Assembly: GCF_014698045.1 (NCBI RefSeq)
Contig: NZ_JACJSE010000011.1
Location: forward strand, 135,634-199,633
DNA: 64,000 nt
Source: Aulosira sp. FACHB-615
GTDB taxonomy: Bacteria; Cyanobacteriota; Cyanobacteriia; Cyanobacteriales; Nostocaceae
Reading direction: 5' to 3'
The notes beneath the pieces are model-generated. The model searched no databases, was not told the origin of the DNA, and was given only the letters and a program-made list of their open reading frames with translations. How positions within the stretch are numbered: the stretch's first letter is position 1; each line of letters starts with the position of its first letter. A program made the position numbers and the translations under genes. Below are positions 27,221 through 36,549 of this stretch, in pieces.

Positions 27221-28612
27221 ATGAGCAAGGACAATACCAGTGGCTCCAGATTGATTTCTGAAGTTAAACAATGTCTGCTGTTAGCTGTTCCACTAGCAGC
27301 AGCCCAACTAGCCCAATCAGCGACCGGCTTTGTCGATACAGTGATGATGGGTTGGTTAGGCAGTCAGACGATCGCATCTGGAGGCTTGGGTGTGGCAGTA
27401 TATACCTTTTGTTTGATGATTACTACAGGTATTATTGCTGCTGTTAGCCCCTTAGCAGCAGAAGCATACGGAGCCGGGAAGCCTGAACAAGTTGGTCAAA
27501 TTGTGCGACAAGGGTTAAGAATCTCCCTGCTATTAGGCATTCCAATTACAGTATTACTTTGGCATGGTAGTACTTTGCTGGTACTGTTGGGGCAGGATGT
27601 GAATGCAGCCTCACTAGCACAAACTTATTTAAGAGCGATCGCTTGGGGTTTTATCCCTGCATTGGGTTTTGCTGTATTCAAAAGCTTTCTGTCTGCCCTT
27701 TCCCAACCGCAGTTAGTGATGGTAACTGTTGTCTTGGGTACGCTGCTCAATATTACAGCTAACTATGTTTTAATGTTTGGCAAATTCGGACTACCCGCCC
27801 TAGGACTAGCTGGTATTGGTTGGGCAAGTACTTTGTCACTGTGGAGTATGTTTATTACTCTAGCTATTTATGTATTTAGTCAACGTCGCTTTGCAGTTTA
27901 TAAAATATTTCAGTTGTCATCTATTACTAACTTCAACCAACAAAATTGGCGCATTGTTTGGGAAATTTTTCAAATTGGTTTACCAATCGGCGGATTAGTT
28001 GCTGTAGAAGCCGGATTATTTACCGTTGTCACCTTTATTATTGGGCAATTAGGAACAACTGCGCTCGCCGCCCATCAAATTGCTTTGCAAACAGCTTCGA
28101 TGTCATTTCAGATGGCCTTGGGTATTTCTTTGGCAACGACAGTGCGTGTTGGGCAATTAGCGGGAGAGGAAAACTTACAGGGTGTCCGCTTGGCTGGATA
28201 TGTAGGTATTGCCTTGGGGGCTTTATCAATGGCGATCGCGGCTCTAATATTTTGGTCAGTTCCCAAATTGATTGTTTCGCTTTATCTCGACACTCACAAT
28301 TCAGACAATCAAGATGTTGTCAATCTAGCAATCAAATTACTAGCAGTTGCAGCAATTTTTCAAATTGTTGATGGCATCCAAGTCACTGCCTCTGGAGCAT
28401 TACGCGGTTTAAAAGATACTCGTATCCCACTGTTAATTGGGATTTTTGCTTACTGGTGTGTTGGCTTATTGATGGGTTACGCCCTGGGAATTGGTTTTGG
28501 TTATGGTACTATCGGCCTGTGGTGGGGATTAGCCATAGGTTTAGCTAGTGCGGCTATAGTTTTGAGTTGGCGATTTAGGATTATGTCATCTAAGTGGGAA
28601 AAGAGAGACTAG
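27221..28612 (+). CDS. MATE-family efflux transporter
   Basis: A 463-residue polytopic membrane protein with about 12 transmembrane segments in two homologous halves. The first half has LLLAVPLAAAQLAQSATGFVDTVMMG, and the second begins IGLPIGGLVAVEAGLF, as in NorM-type MATE exporters. LGSQTIASGGLG and AEAYGAGKPEQVGQIVRQG are family-typical. It exports cationic or xenobiotic compounds using Na+ or H+ antiport; the substrate is unknown. It is monocistronic, and a mobile repeat follows before the convergent kinase gene. Confidence 0.93.
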   Translation: MSKDNTSGSRLISEVKQCLLLAVPLAAAQLAQSATGFVDTVMMGWLGSQTIASGGLGVAVYTFCLMITTGIIAAVSPLAAEAYGAGKPEQVGQIVRQGLRISLLLGIPITVLLWHGSTLLVLLGQDVNAASLAQTYLRAIAWGFIPALGFAVFKSFLSALSQPQLVMVTVVLGTLLNITANYVLMFGKFGLPALGLAGIGWASTLSLWSMFITLAIYVFSQRRFAVYKIFQLSSITNFNQQNWRIVWEIFQIGLPIGGLVAVEAGLFTVVTFIIGQLGTTALAAHQIALQTASMSFQMALGISLATTVRVGQLAGEENLQGVRLAGYVGIALGALSMAIAALIFWSVPKLIVSLYLDTHNSDNQDVVNLAIKLLAVAAIFQIVDGIQVTASGALRGLKDTRIPLLIGIFAYWCVGLLMGYALGIGFGYGTIGLWWGLAIGLASAAIVLSWRFRIMSSKWEKRD

Positions 28613-28779
28613 TACAGTTCGGCGGAAATAAACCGACCACACTTCGACTACTTCGGCTGCGCTCAGTACAAGTACGCTCAGTGACCATAAGAAATTGCTA
28701 AAAAGCTTGTGGTATCACTATTCTTTCTTTTTCCTTTTGACCTTTGACTTTTGCCTTGTTGTACTAGTCTCTTGACTTA

Positions 28780-28928
28780 TACCAAATTAAAAAATGATTG
28801 CGACAGATGGATGGCTCAAAAGCTTACCGATCAACCCTTACCCAATCCAAAATCTGTCTTGAAAAGTTTGCTCAAGTCGGGGAACCCGCCCACGCAACTT
28901 TTCGCAAAATCTAAAATCCAAAATGGTA
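28780..28928. mobile_element. MITE-like repeat, TACCA...TGGTA family, at a stop codon
   Basis: 149 bp from TACCAAATTA to AAAATGGTA with TTA on both sides (28777-28779 and 28929-28931). The right TTA is also the TAA stop of the reverse-strand kinase gene. Its interior holds the 42-bp palindrome (28864-28905) that also occurs inside the NACHT gene at 2453-2494. Confidence 0.85.
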
Positions 28929-30452
28929 TTAACTGATTTCTAAATCACTCAATGTTAAAGTAAACGTTGTCCATCCCTGATGGCTGGTGACTTGGATACT
29001 ACCTTGTAGCTGTGTGACTAACTTCTGGACAATTGCTAAACCTAGGCCTGTACCACCTTGGTTCCAAATATCTGCATTAGGGAAGCGGTAAAATTTTTGA
29101 AAAATTTTGGGTAATTCATCGACGGGAATTTCTGCTGAGTTACTTATGGTAAAAATCATTTTGGCTGGAATTTCAGCAGTTTCATGGCTAACACTCAACA
29201 CAATTTCGCCACAAGCAGGTGTATATTTACAAGCATTGTTAAGTAATTCTACTAAGATACGTTCTAAGCTAGGACGATCAGAAAATAATGCGGGTAAATT
29301 TTCTGGTAGATAAAGGTGCAAGGTTTGTTGATGTTCTTGAGTGCGAATTTGAAATGGCTCGATGAGCCAAGGTAGCCACTGTTGTAAAACTAATAAATCA
29401 GGAGCAAGTAGGAGATTTGATGAACTTTCCAGGCGTTGTAACTCTAGTAAGTCGTTGATTAGTGCCATTTCCCGATCGCACTCGGTTTCTAAAATGTCCA
29501 GAAAATAATGCTGTTCTTGAACAGCCGTTGATATCTGTAACATTTGAATCATACCTTTCATGTGATAGAGTGGCGATCGCAATTCATGGGAAACTAAATT
29601 TAAAAAGTCATTTTTGAATTGATTAAGCTGTTCCCATTGGGCTACAAGTTGCTCTTGCTGCATTTGCTTTTCTTTCGCTGCCATTGCCTGTAGTCTTTCT
29701 GTTACATCCCGAAACACTAACACCGCACCAATGAGATGGTTTTTATCGTCTTTGATGGGTGCAGCACTGGGATCTATTGGTGTTTCGGTACCGTTTTGAG
29801 CAATTAAAATAGTGGTAGTTGAAAAAGGTGCGATCGCCTCTGATGCTAAAACTGTTTTGATAGGATTTTCTAAAGCTTCTCTAGTATTGATATCAATAAT
29901 TTTAAATACTTCTGCTATATTTTTAGCGATCGCTTCTGCCTGTGTCCACCCCGTCAACTTTTCCGCCACCGGATTCATAAAGGTGATCAGTTGATTGCGA
30001 TCGCTAGATATCACACCATCACTAATACTATTAAGTAATGTCGCTAACCATTTTTGGTTAGTTTTCAATTGTTGTTCTAGTTTATGCTTTGTTAGCGCAA
30101 TTTCAATATTTGTTTTTAGTTCTCTTTCTTTGAAAGGTTTGAGTAAATAACCAAATGGTTCGGTTATTTTAGCTCTTTCTAAGGTATCCTCATCTGCATA
30201 AGCCGTTAAATAAATTATCGGTATATCTAAATATTTATGAATTTCTGCTGCTGCTTGTATGCCATCCATTTGCCCTTTTAAACGGATATCCATCAGTACT
30301 AAGTCAGGGCGAAATTCTTTAGCTTTATTAATCGCCTCTTGTCCAGAAGAAGCAATTGCAGAAACTGTATAGCCAAATTTTCTCAGTCTATTTTGTAAAT
30401 CCTTAGCAACAATAGATTCGTCTTCTACAACTAAAATATTCGCGTCTGTCAT
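28929..30452 (-). CDS. receiver-PAS-histidine kinase hybrid
   Basis: A 507-residue soluble protein. The receiver domain (1-120) has DE at 11-12, phospho-acceptor Asp55 (LVLMDIRLKG), LTAYAD and GYLLKPFKEREL. A linker helix is followed by a PAS domain (about 137-255, DGVISSDRNQLITFMNP and VFRDVTER). The HisKA domain has LVSHELRSPLYHMKGMI with His289. The ATPase domain has LLNNACKYT, PKIFQKFYRF and GTGLGLAIVQKL. It lies 122 bp downstream of the ethylene-receptor-like kinase on the same strand and is a plausible partner via its N-terminal receiver. A mobile repeat insertion abuts its stop codon. Confidence 0.92.
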   Translation of the reverse strand: MTDANILVVEDESIVAKDLQNRLRKFGYTVSAIASSGQEAINKAKEFRPDLVLMDIRLKGQMDGIQAAAEIHKYLDIPIIYLTAYADEDTLERAKITEPFGYLLKPFKERELKTNIEIALTKHKLEQQLKTNQKWLATLLNSISDGVISSDRNQLITFMNPVAEKLTGWTQAEAIAKNIAEVFKIIDINTREALENPIKTVLASEAIAPFSTTTILIAQNGTETPIDPSAAPIKDDKNHLIGAVLVFRDVTERLQAMAAKEKQMQQEQLVAQWEQLNQFKNDFLNLVSHELRSPLYHMKGMIQMLQISTAVQEQHYFLDILETECDREMALINDLLELQRLESSSNLLLAPDLLVLQQWLPWLIEPFQIRTQEHQQTLHLYLPENLPALFSDRPSLERILVELLNNACKYTPACGEIVLSVSHETAEIPAKMIFTISNSAEIPVDELPKIFQKFYRFPNADIWNQGGTGLGLAIVQKLVTQLQGSIQVTSHQGWTTFTLTLSDLEIS

Positions 30453-30574
30453 GTATTTGTATTATCAAATGAATTACCAATCATAGACAAATTAAATATC
30501 TAAAAAAGCAACTATATGTAATTAAAACTTTCTTAGCACCTCCTGTATACTTATAAAGTAGTATCCCCTTTAAT

Positions 30575-32452
30575 TTAGACTAAGGGAAATGTTATTTGAA
30601 ATTCTACACCAGTATGACTGTTAATCTTAATATTTCCCGAAATTTGTTGAGTTAATGCCTCAACCAACTGCCAACCTAAAGATGCTGTATTTTGGAAATT
30701 GAAATTAGGTGGTAAGCCGACTCCATTATCGCTAACAAAAATAGTAAAATTTTGATTTAAATCTTCGGTGATTCCCACAGTGATTTCGCCATTCCTCCCA
30801 TTAGGAAAACCGTATTTTAAAGAGTTAGATACTAGTTCATGTACAATTAAACCACAGGGAATTGCCAAATCTAAACCGAGTAAAACCTGATGTTCAAGAT
30901 AAAACCTTAAAGAAATTGCACCTGCATTAATTTCGTAAGAGCTAAATAAACTTGCAACTAAATCTTGAATATATTCACCAAAATCAATACGAGCTAAGTC
31001 AGGAGATTGATACATTTTCTCATGTACCAATGCCATTGATTCGATGCGCTGCTGACTTTTTTGAAAGACATACATATCTTCTTGTTCTTTAATATAGTCA
31101 GATTGTAAATTCAGCAGACTTGAGATTACTTGTAAATTATTTTTGACCCGATGGTAAATTTCTTTGAGTAAAACTTCTTTTTCGAGTAATGATGCTTGAA
31201 TTTGTGCTTGAGATTGTTTGCGATCGCTAATATCTTCAATCACAGCAATAAAATACTTTGGCTCTCCCGAAGAATGGTGTGTTAACGAAACAGTCAAGTT
31301 AATCCAGATTACAACACCATCTTTGCGAAAATAACGTTTCTCGATGGAATATGTTTGGATATTACCTACTAATATTTCATCAACATATTTCAAAGATTCA
31401 TTTAAATCATCTGGGTGAGTAATTTCCTGAAAGGTGCGTAACTCTAATTCTTCGGCTGTATAACCAACAATATCGCAAAGCCTTTGGTTAACTAATAACC
31501 ATCTGCCATCTAAAGCTACATGGGCAATTCCTACTGCTGCTTGATGAAATGCCGTCCGAAATCTCTCTTCACTATCTCTTAATGCCTTCTCTATTTGTTT
31601 ACGTTTAGTAATTTCTATCTCTAGTGATTTATTGATTTTTTTTAACTCTGCTGTGCGTTCTTCTACTTTAATTTCTAGTTGTGTGAGTATTTTACTTAAA
31701 GTTTCTTCGGTTTGCTTACGTTCAGTAATATCTGTATGTGACCCTACCATCCGGACGACATTATTATTTTCATCCCACAAGGCTTGACCCCGATCTAATA
31801 TCCATTTATACGTCCCATCTTTACAAAGTACCCGAAATTCTTTAGCGTAAAATGGCGTAACTTTGGCAAAGTGATTCTGCACCGCTTTGACTACAGCATC
31901 TAAATCATCTGGGTGAATCCTTGTCCAAATTTCTTGCAGATGATTTTTAATTTCATCGTCTTCATAACCAAGCATTTCTTTCCAACGAGAAGAGAAAAAA
32001 ACTTGATTTGTTTTAATATTCCAATCCCAAATTCCATCATTATTGCCACGCAAAGCTAATTGCCAACGTTCTTCACTTTCTCTGAGTACTTCTTCTGTGC
32101 GTTTGCGTTCAGCAATTTCTGTGGCTAATTGCGAGTTTGCTGCTTCTAGTTGTGCATGGCTAGGTAAAGCTAATGCTTGAGGTATTAATGGCACAAGTTG
32201 TACAGCTGTAATGACTGAAATCAAAGCTGTGATGGCTTTAATCAACCCTGATAACCAATAATTTGGATACCAAAGTGTCCAAACATCCATCACATGAGTT
32301 GTACCGCAAGCAATGATAAATGCACCAAACATTAAAAATATCCAGTCAAACGGCAAATCTTCGCGTTTGCGGACAAAATAAACCAGCATGAATGGAATTG
32401 AATAATAGGCTATTGCAGTGAGTGAGTCGGAAATAACATGCAACCCAACCAA
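30575..32452 (-). CDS. ethylene-receptor-like histidine kinase (ethylene-binding domain, PAS, HisKA_2)
   Basis: The open frame gives 625 residues from a TTG at 32452. The N-terminal membrane region (three TMs) reads SDSLTAIAYYSIPFMLVYFV and FGAFIIACGTTHVMDVWTLW. Its Asp9, Cys49 and His53 match the Asp, Cys and His of the plant ETR1 copper/ethylene site. Two PAS domains with PAC motifs follow (about 125-250 and 290-410), then HisKA_2 with EIYHRVKNNLQVISSLLNLQ (His434), and an ATPase domain (HELVSNSLKYGF, DNGVGLP, LGWQLVEAL). The cyanobacterial relative is Synechocystis SynEtr1. The 5' end appears frameshifted (see 32453-32526). Confidence 0.9.
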   Translation of the reverse strand: MVGLHVISDSLTAIAYYSIPFMLVYFVRKREDLPFDWIFLMFGAFIIACGTTHVMDVWTLWYPNYWLSGLIKAITALISVITAVQLVPLIPQALALPSHAQLEAANSQLATEIAERKRTEEVLRESEERWQLALRGNNDGIWDWNIKTNQVFFSSRWKEMLGYEDDEIKNHLQEIWTRIHPDDLDAVVKAVQNHFAKVTPFYAKEFRVLCKDGTYKWILDRGQALWDENNNVVRMVGSHTDITERKQTEETLSKILTQLEIKVEERTAELKKINKSLEIEITKRKQIEKALRDSEERFRTAFHQAAVGIAHVALDGRWLLVNQRLCDIVGYTAEELELRTFQEITHPDDLNESLKYVDEILVGNIQTYSIEKRYFRKDGVVIWINLTVSLTHHSSGEPKYFIAVIEDISDRKQSQAQIQASLLEKEVLLKEIYHRVKNNLQVISSLLNLQSDYIKEQEDMYVFQKSQQRIESMALVHEKMYQSPDLARIDFGEYIQDLVASLFSSYEINAGAISLRFYLEHQVLLGLDLAIPCGLIVHELVSNSLKYGFPNGRNGEITVGITEDLNQNFTIFVSDNGVGLPPNFNFQNTASLGWQLVEALTQQISGNIKINSHTGVEFQITFPLV

Positions 32453-32526
32453 TGCCGGCTTCCAGAGATAGCAATGTCCGTGGGGAATAAACTGGTTAGT
32501 AAAAAAAAATTATCTAAAAATGCCAT
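32453..32526 (-). other. probable frameshifted 5' end of the ethylene-receptor-like kinase
   Basis: Upstream of the TTG the kinase frame continues as FFFTNQFIPHGHCYLWKPAL with no Met before a TAA. In the adjacent frame, ATG at 32526 opens MAFLDNFF and runs into a tract of nine T (A9 on the plus strand, 32501-32509). Ten or seven T would join both into the expected N-terminus ahead of LVGLHVISDS. Confidence 0.65.
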
Positions 32527-32859
32527 CCTCAAAACCTGTTAATTGTAAAAGTCTTTACCGGAGGATCATGGTTGTGGAATAGTTTTCTAACTGCTCAGTG
32601 TGCAGACACTCCTAAAGTACTTGTATCCTTCATACTGCATAATAATCGGCTTTTTAACTAAGTAATGTAATAAATATTGATTGACATCAAGTTATCTTAA
32701 AAGTCCGTGACTTGTTACCGTAAATTTTCTGAAATTGAGTTTATGTTGTATAACAAATATAACTTAGTTTTGATAACTTTTGTCTTGATTAGTTATCTTA
32801 TGAGCAGTTAAGTAACATTTTCATTAAAATGCTCTGTTAAATTGGAGGATAAAAACAAA
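32527..32859. other. divergent promoter region
   Basis: Between the reverse kinase gene and the forward lipoprotein gene. AT-rich, no ORF. GGAGGA at 32843-32849 serves the lipoprotein start. Confidence 0.5.
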
Positions 32860-33750
32860 ATGAAGCGTTTTTGGACGGGAATTATTGTATTAACTAGCCT
32901 ATTGATAGTACCTGCTTGCTCATCGGTGACAAAATCGGATAAAACGCAGGTATCTGGTGGTGACTCACAACATACTGATCATCAGCATAGTATGTCGAGT
33001 GAACATCAGGGACACTCAATGGAACATTCTGGGGATGAAGCTAAGACAAAAATTACTACCCAAGCAAAACTAACTGCGCCAAAAAATTTGATACCAAATC
33101 AGCCTGTTAATTTAGTGATTAATGTTCAAGATACTGCTGGTAAATCTATCGACAAGTTTGATACTTTTCAAGAAAAACTGATGCACTTAATTATTGTGCG
33201 CGAGGATTTAGCATCTTATGATCATATTCATCCCAGTTACAAAGGTAATGGTCGTTTTGAAGTGAGTGCAACTTTTTCCAGTCCTGGTAACTATAGTTTG
33301 TTTAGTGACTATAAACCCTCTGGACAAAATGAAGCAATATCATTAATGCAAGTTAAAATTCCTGGTTCAATTCCTTTACCAAAAAGTTTAGAAAAATTTG
33401 AGAAAATTAAAGTCATATCTAATACTAAAGTTAATCTCGATGCTGCCAATCAAAACATTCAGGCTGGTAAAGAAGTTACCTTAAATTTTGATATCAAAGA
33501 TGCGGCAAATAATCAGCCAGTTAAGGATTTAGAGCCTTATTTAGGCGAAAGAGGTCATTTAGTGATTGTGAAAAGTTCATCGCCGTTGACAGTTAATGAT
33601 TATATCCATGCTCATGCCCACAAGAATAGTGCAGATGGACAGATAAAATTCGTCACTAACTTTCCTCAACCTGGAACTTATAAACTGTGGATGCAATTTC
33701 AGCGTAATGGTAAAGTTGGTACAGCAGATTTTTGGGTAAATGTAGTGTAA
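32860..33750 (+). CDS. His-rich lipoprotein, probable metal-binding periplasmic protein
   Basis: A 296-residue protein from ATG 32860 (MKRFWTGIIVL), with GGAGG 12 bp upstream. The lipobox VPAC gives a lipid-anchored Cys near residue 20. A His/Met-rich stretch (HTDHQHSMSSEHQGHSMEH) follows, typical of copper or other metal binding. Two related beta domains follow: LMHLIIVREDLASYDHIHPS in the first and GHLVIVKSSSPLTVNDYIHA in the second, each ending in a PGTY/PGNY strand. Similar proteins sit near copper-handling genes in other bacteria as I recall; none are adjacent here. Function is inferred only. Confidence 0.75.
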   Translation: MKRFWTGIIVLTSLLIVPACSSVTKSDKTQVSGGDSQHTDHQHSMSSEHQGHSMEHSGDEAKTKITTQAKLTAPKNLIPNQPVNLVINVQDTAGKSIDKFDTFQEKLMHLIIVREDLASYDHIHPSYKGNGRFEVSATFSSPGNYSLFSDYKPSGQNEAISLMQVKIPGSIPLPKSLEKFEKIKVISNTKVNLDAANQNIQAGKEVTLNFDIKDAANNQPVKDLEPYLGERGHLVIVKSSSPLTVNDYIHAHAHKNSADGQIKFVTNFPQPGTYKLWMQFQRNGKVGTADFWVNVV

Positions 33751-34155
33751 GTTTTGCGATCGCCTATTACAGTGTTAGTAGTCGTATCATTGGCAGTAAA
33801 CAACAGGCGATCGCGGTTATGTTTATTTCATAGAAATCATACATCTATCTAAAAGTAGATTTTGATAATTATTTGAAATAGCTGAACATGATATCAAATT
33901 TGTTGCATGAGGGTTGCAATTAAGTATCAATCAGTTTATTGTGTTTGATTAAATCACGTAAATTTGTACTGTTTGTTGAGAAAAGCGAGTAAAAAAAGTA
34001 GTAGGGAGAATTACTCTATCATTTTCACCCTACTATCTGATTACTCTATTAAGACTTAACTTTGCAGTATTTCAATTCAACAGAAAGTGATAAAACCGTG
34101 TTGCAAAATTGCTCTGTGTAATTGAATGTAAAAGAAACTATAAGGGCTTGCTGGC
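33751..34155. other. intergenic region without recognised gene
   Basis: Two HIP1 octamer-like sites (GCGATCGC type) near 33756 and 33808, and otherwise AT-rich sequence. I see no ORF or strong hairpin. Confidence 0.5.
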
Positions 34156-34479
34156 ATGAGACTATCTGAGCTAGATCCACTCATACCGCTAAATGATTTA
34201 AGAGAAGAACTCTTGAAGTTACCAAAGGGCTACTTGTTTTACGAAGAAGAACTGGTAAATTTTTTATCTCGCAGAAGATGGCCTGAGAGCGATCGCCGTA
34301 TTGACCGAACAACTTTTTGGCGCTGGCGAAACGATAACGGAATTGAACGCCAAAAAGTATTTAGTCGATTGGATTTGCTCAAACTCTGTCGCATCTGCGA
34401 CCACTACCGTGTAGATGGAACTCGTAATGAGTATTTATCAATTATGAAACAAAAACAAGAGTTAGCATTAAACAGATGA
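34156..34479 (+). CDS. conserved-looking small protein of unknown function
   Basis: A 107-residue soluble, charged protein (MRLSELDPLIPLNDLREELL). The middle SDRRIDRTTFWRWRNDNGIE and LDLLKLCRICDHYRV are helical and basic, compatible with a helix-turn-helix, but I recognise no family. An inverted AAACCCGATTT terminator follows at 34606. The HIP1 octamer inside the gene and the codon use look native. Confidence 0.65.
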   Translation: MRLSELDPLIPLNDLREELLKLPKGYLFYEEELVNFLSRRRWPESDRRIDRTTFWRWRNDNGIERQKVFSRLDLLKLCRICDHYRVDGTRNEYLSIMKQKQELALNR

Positions 34480-34605
34480 GGCTAAATATAGCGTTTATCA
34501 GTCTGGTGAAGTACAAATTGATAGGAGATAGAGGCTAGAGACTAGAAACTAGATGAATGTACCTTATTAAGATGAAAAACGCTGTATTTAATAACAAAGG
34601 ATAAC

Positions 34606-34643
34606 AAACCCGATTTATTGCCTAAATCGGGTTTTATTTTTAT
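34606..34643 (+). terminator. rho-independent terminator
   Basis: AAACCCGATTT (34606-34616), loop ATTGCCT, AAATCGGGTTT (34624-34634), then TATTTTTATT. A perfect 11-bp stem. It ends the 34156-34479 transcript. Confidence 0.85.
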
Positions 34644-34894
34644 TCAAGATTTATTTCAAATAATAGAAAGTCCCTATCAACCTAAAATACAGAGGTTTTC
34701 ATCCCAATGAGTTACATTCATCTAGCCTCTATACCCTATAAACTTTTACTGCACTGTAAAATGACATCTATCGATAGTTAGAGAATATATGAAAATAGGA
34801 TAAAGTAAATCATCCTATAAGCATGAGGTTTTTATTTATTTTTTTATAGAGAATTTTAAAGATTCACCTATTTATTAACGTTGAAAGTGTCACT
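34644..34894. other. intergenic region without recognised gene
   Basis: AT-rich spacer after the terminator, with no ORF or repeat I recognise. The ATG at 34895 lacks a clear Shine-Dalgarno sequence. Confidence 0.45.
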
Positions 34895-35140
34895 ATGTTC
34901 ACCATTGGTGATTATGTGCTGAATCAACAAACGGGTCATCTAGGAAAAGTGATTGGTTACGGACAGCAGACTATGAATCCTAATATGCAAACCGTAACTC
35001 TCAAGGTATTAGTAGCTGAGACTGCTAATTCTCAAAGAAGAGAGTTTGTCTTTGAGGATCAAGTTTCAGCATGGGTAAAGTGGTCAACTGAAATTTATCA
35101 GTTTAGGAGTACTGAGTTGAAAGTGCTGAGTGCTGAGTGA
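34895..35140 (+). CDS. small protein of unknown function
   Basis: An 81-residue protein (MFTIGDYVLNQQTGHLGKVI). The pattern of a short beta-barrel (GDYVLNQQTGHLGKVIGYG, then TVTLKVLV and REFVFEDQVSAWVKW) resembles small SH3-like or KOW-like folds. I cannot assign a family. No signal peptide. It is followed by two unrelated mobile repeats (35197 and 35403). Confidence 0.6.
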   Translation: MFTIGDYVLNQQTGHLGKVIGYGQQTMNPNMQTVTLKVLVAETANSQRREFVFEDQVSAWVKWSTEIYQFRSTELKVLSAE

Positions 35141-35196
35141 AAACCCATAAATAAAGTCAAGTGATTGAAATTATGACTTTAAACGCTATGCGCTGA

Positions 35197-35359
35197 TACC
35201 AATTCTATGTGAGGCTGCATTTAATCTTTTATCTTTTCTTTCTTTGTGTCCTACCCTTCTCCCAAAGGGAGACGCTACGCGAACGGGAAGCCGCTATCGC
35301 GTCTATGCGCCCTTTGTGGTTCGTTCTTTAATTTAGTGCATCTTCATACAGAATTGGTA
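35197..35359. mobile_element. MITE-like repeat, TACCA...TGGTA family
   Basis: 163 bp from TACCAATTCT to AGAATTGGTA, flanked by TGA on both sides (35194-35196, 35360-35362). It is the reverse complement of 24891-25028 except for an extra about 27-bp palindrome-containing segment (GGGAGACGCTACGCGAACGG region). Confidence 0.9.
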
Positions 35360-35402
35360 TGAGTGCAATTAATTTTACATTTTACTCATCACTTAAATAA
35401 CC

Positions 35403-35504
35403 AGGACTTACACAAAATCATGAAAAAACGTAGACGCTTGCGCGTCTTCCCGCAGGTTAGGACACGAAGTTAAGAGGATTTGAGAGGGTTATTGCGTAAG
35501 TCCT
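35403..35504. mobile_element. MITE-like repeat, AGGACTTACGCA family (copy 3)
   Basis: 102 bp bounded by AGGACTTACACA and TTGCGTAAGTCCT. The interior carries CTTCCCGCAGGTTAGGACAC, which resembles sequence inside the TACCA-family repeats. Confidence 0.75.
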
Positions 35505-35553
35505 AATAATGAATGAATAATTAGTTTACCTAGATAACCAAAGGTTCAATATT

Positions 35554-35754
35554 ATGGTACGGGATGTAATTTTCTGCCTACAAGAAGTGGTTGCTGAGAT
35601 AATATTAAAACCCTCTTCAACTTCTAAAAAACTAAGTGAATGCTTGATTTCACCTCCTTGCGGCTGTGCTAATCCAGGCGAAGAAATCAAATGTGAAGAT
35701 TGCACTTATCTTGAGGCTTGTTTGTCTAGTATTAAGCTAGAACGTAGGGAGTAG
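35554..35754 (+). CDS. small Cys-rich protein of unknown function
   Basis: A 66-residue protein with seven Cys. The C-terminal half reads SPPCGCANPGEEIKCEDCTY then LEACLSS, a CxC...CxxC...C array that could bind zinc or an iron-sulphur cluster. The N-terminal half is helical. I do not recognise the family. It is separated from nagB on the other strand by 21 bp. Confidence 0.55.
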   Translation: MVRDVIFCLQEVVAEIILKPSSTSKKLSECLISPPCGCANPGEEIKCEDCTYLEACLSSIKLERRE

Positions 35755-35775
35755 TGATGGTAATTTCTAGCATTT

Positions 35776-36549
35776 TTAATCCAATAAACTAGCGGAATCG
35801 ACATCTAAAAATAAAGTTGCTTGTGATTGACGACGGAGAATTGATGCCGGACAATCGGTGCTGATTGTTTGTTGTAACATCTGTTTTACTATCTGGGCTT
35901 TGCGTTTTTCTGGTGCTAGGCAGATAATTTTTTTTGCTGTACAAATTAATGGTAGGGTGACAGTAAAAGCATACTGTGGCACACTGTCGATATTGGAAAA
36001 ATGACCAGTATTTACTTGTTGTTGGCGATTGACTATATCTAATTTCACCAACTTGACACTATAAGGATCATGAAAATTAGCAACATCAGGATCATTAAAA
36101 GCTAAATGTCCATTTTCGCCAATACCTAAGCAACATAAATCGATTGGCTGTGCTTGGAGTAATTGCGTGTAGCGATCGCATTCAGCCACAGGCTCTAATG
36201 TATCACCTTCGAGATAATGAAATTCCTGCGGAGTCAGTTTATTTTCTACCCGTTCTCGCAGATAACGCCGGAAACTTGCAGGATGATCAGCCGTAATACC
36301 TAAATATTCATCTAAGTGAAATAAAGTAATTTTTGACCAATCTACGCCACCCAACTTAATTAACGCATCTAGAAATTTGAGTTGGGAATTCCCTGTGGCT
36401 AATAAAACGGCAGCTTTCCCCTGTTTTTCTAAGATATCCTTTAAATATTTCCTGGTAATTTGTGCAACATTCTCAGCCATTTCTGCTTCAGAATTGTAAA
36501 CTTGCACTTGTAAATCATCAACACGAAAAAAGTTTTTGGCAGCAACCAT
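35776..36549 (-). CDS. nagB: glucosamine-6-phosphate deaminase (NagB/SOL family)
   Basis: A 257-residue sugar-phosphate isomerase/deaminase. Motifs: LLATGNSQLKFLDAL (phosphate loop), FHLDEYLGI with the catalytic Asp, LCCLGIGENGHLAFNDP, and the C-terminal ICLAPEKRKAQIVKQML. It converts glucosamine-6-phosphate to fructose-6-phosphate plus ammonia. NagB-type DEY and GENGHLAFNDP favour deaminase over 6-phosphogluconolactonase. No nagA is nearby. Confidence 0.88.
   Translation of the reverse strand: MVAAKNFFRVDDLQVQVYNSEAEMAENVAQITRKYLKDILEKQGKAAVLLATGNSQLKFLDALIKLGGVDWSKITLFHLDEYLGITADHPASFRRYLRERVENKLTPQEFHYLEGDTLEPVAECDRYTQLLQAQPIDLCCLGIGENGHLAFNDPDVANFHDPYSVKLVKLDIVNRQQQVNTGHFSNIDSVPQYAFTVTLPLICTAKKIICLAPEKRKAQIVKQMLQQTISTDCPASILRRQSQATLFLDVDSASLLD

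Noticed and set aside
27946..28371. 141-codon forward ORF inside the MATE gene
   Set aside because: Out-of-frame shadow; the MATE frame is intact across it.
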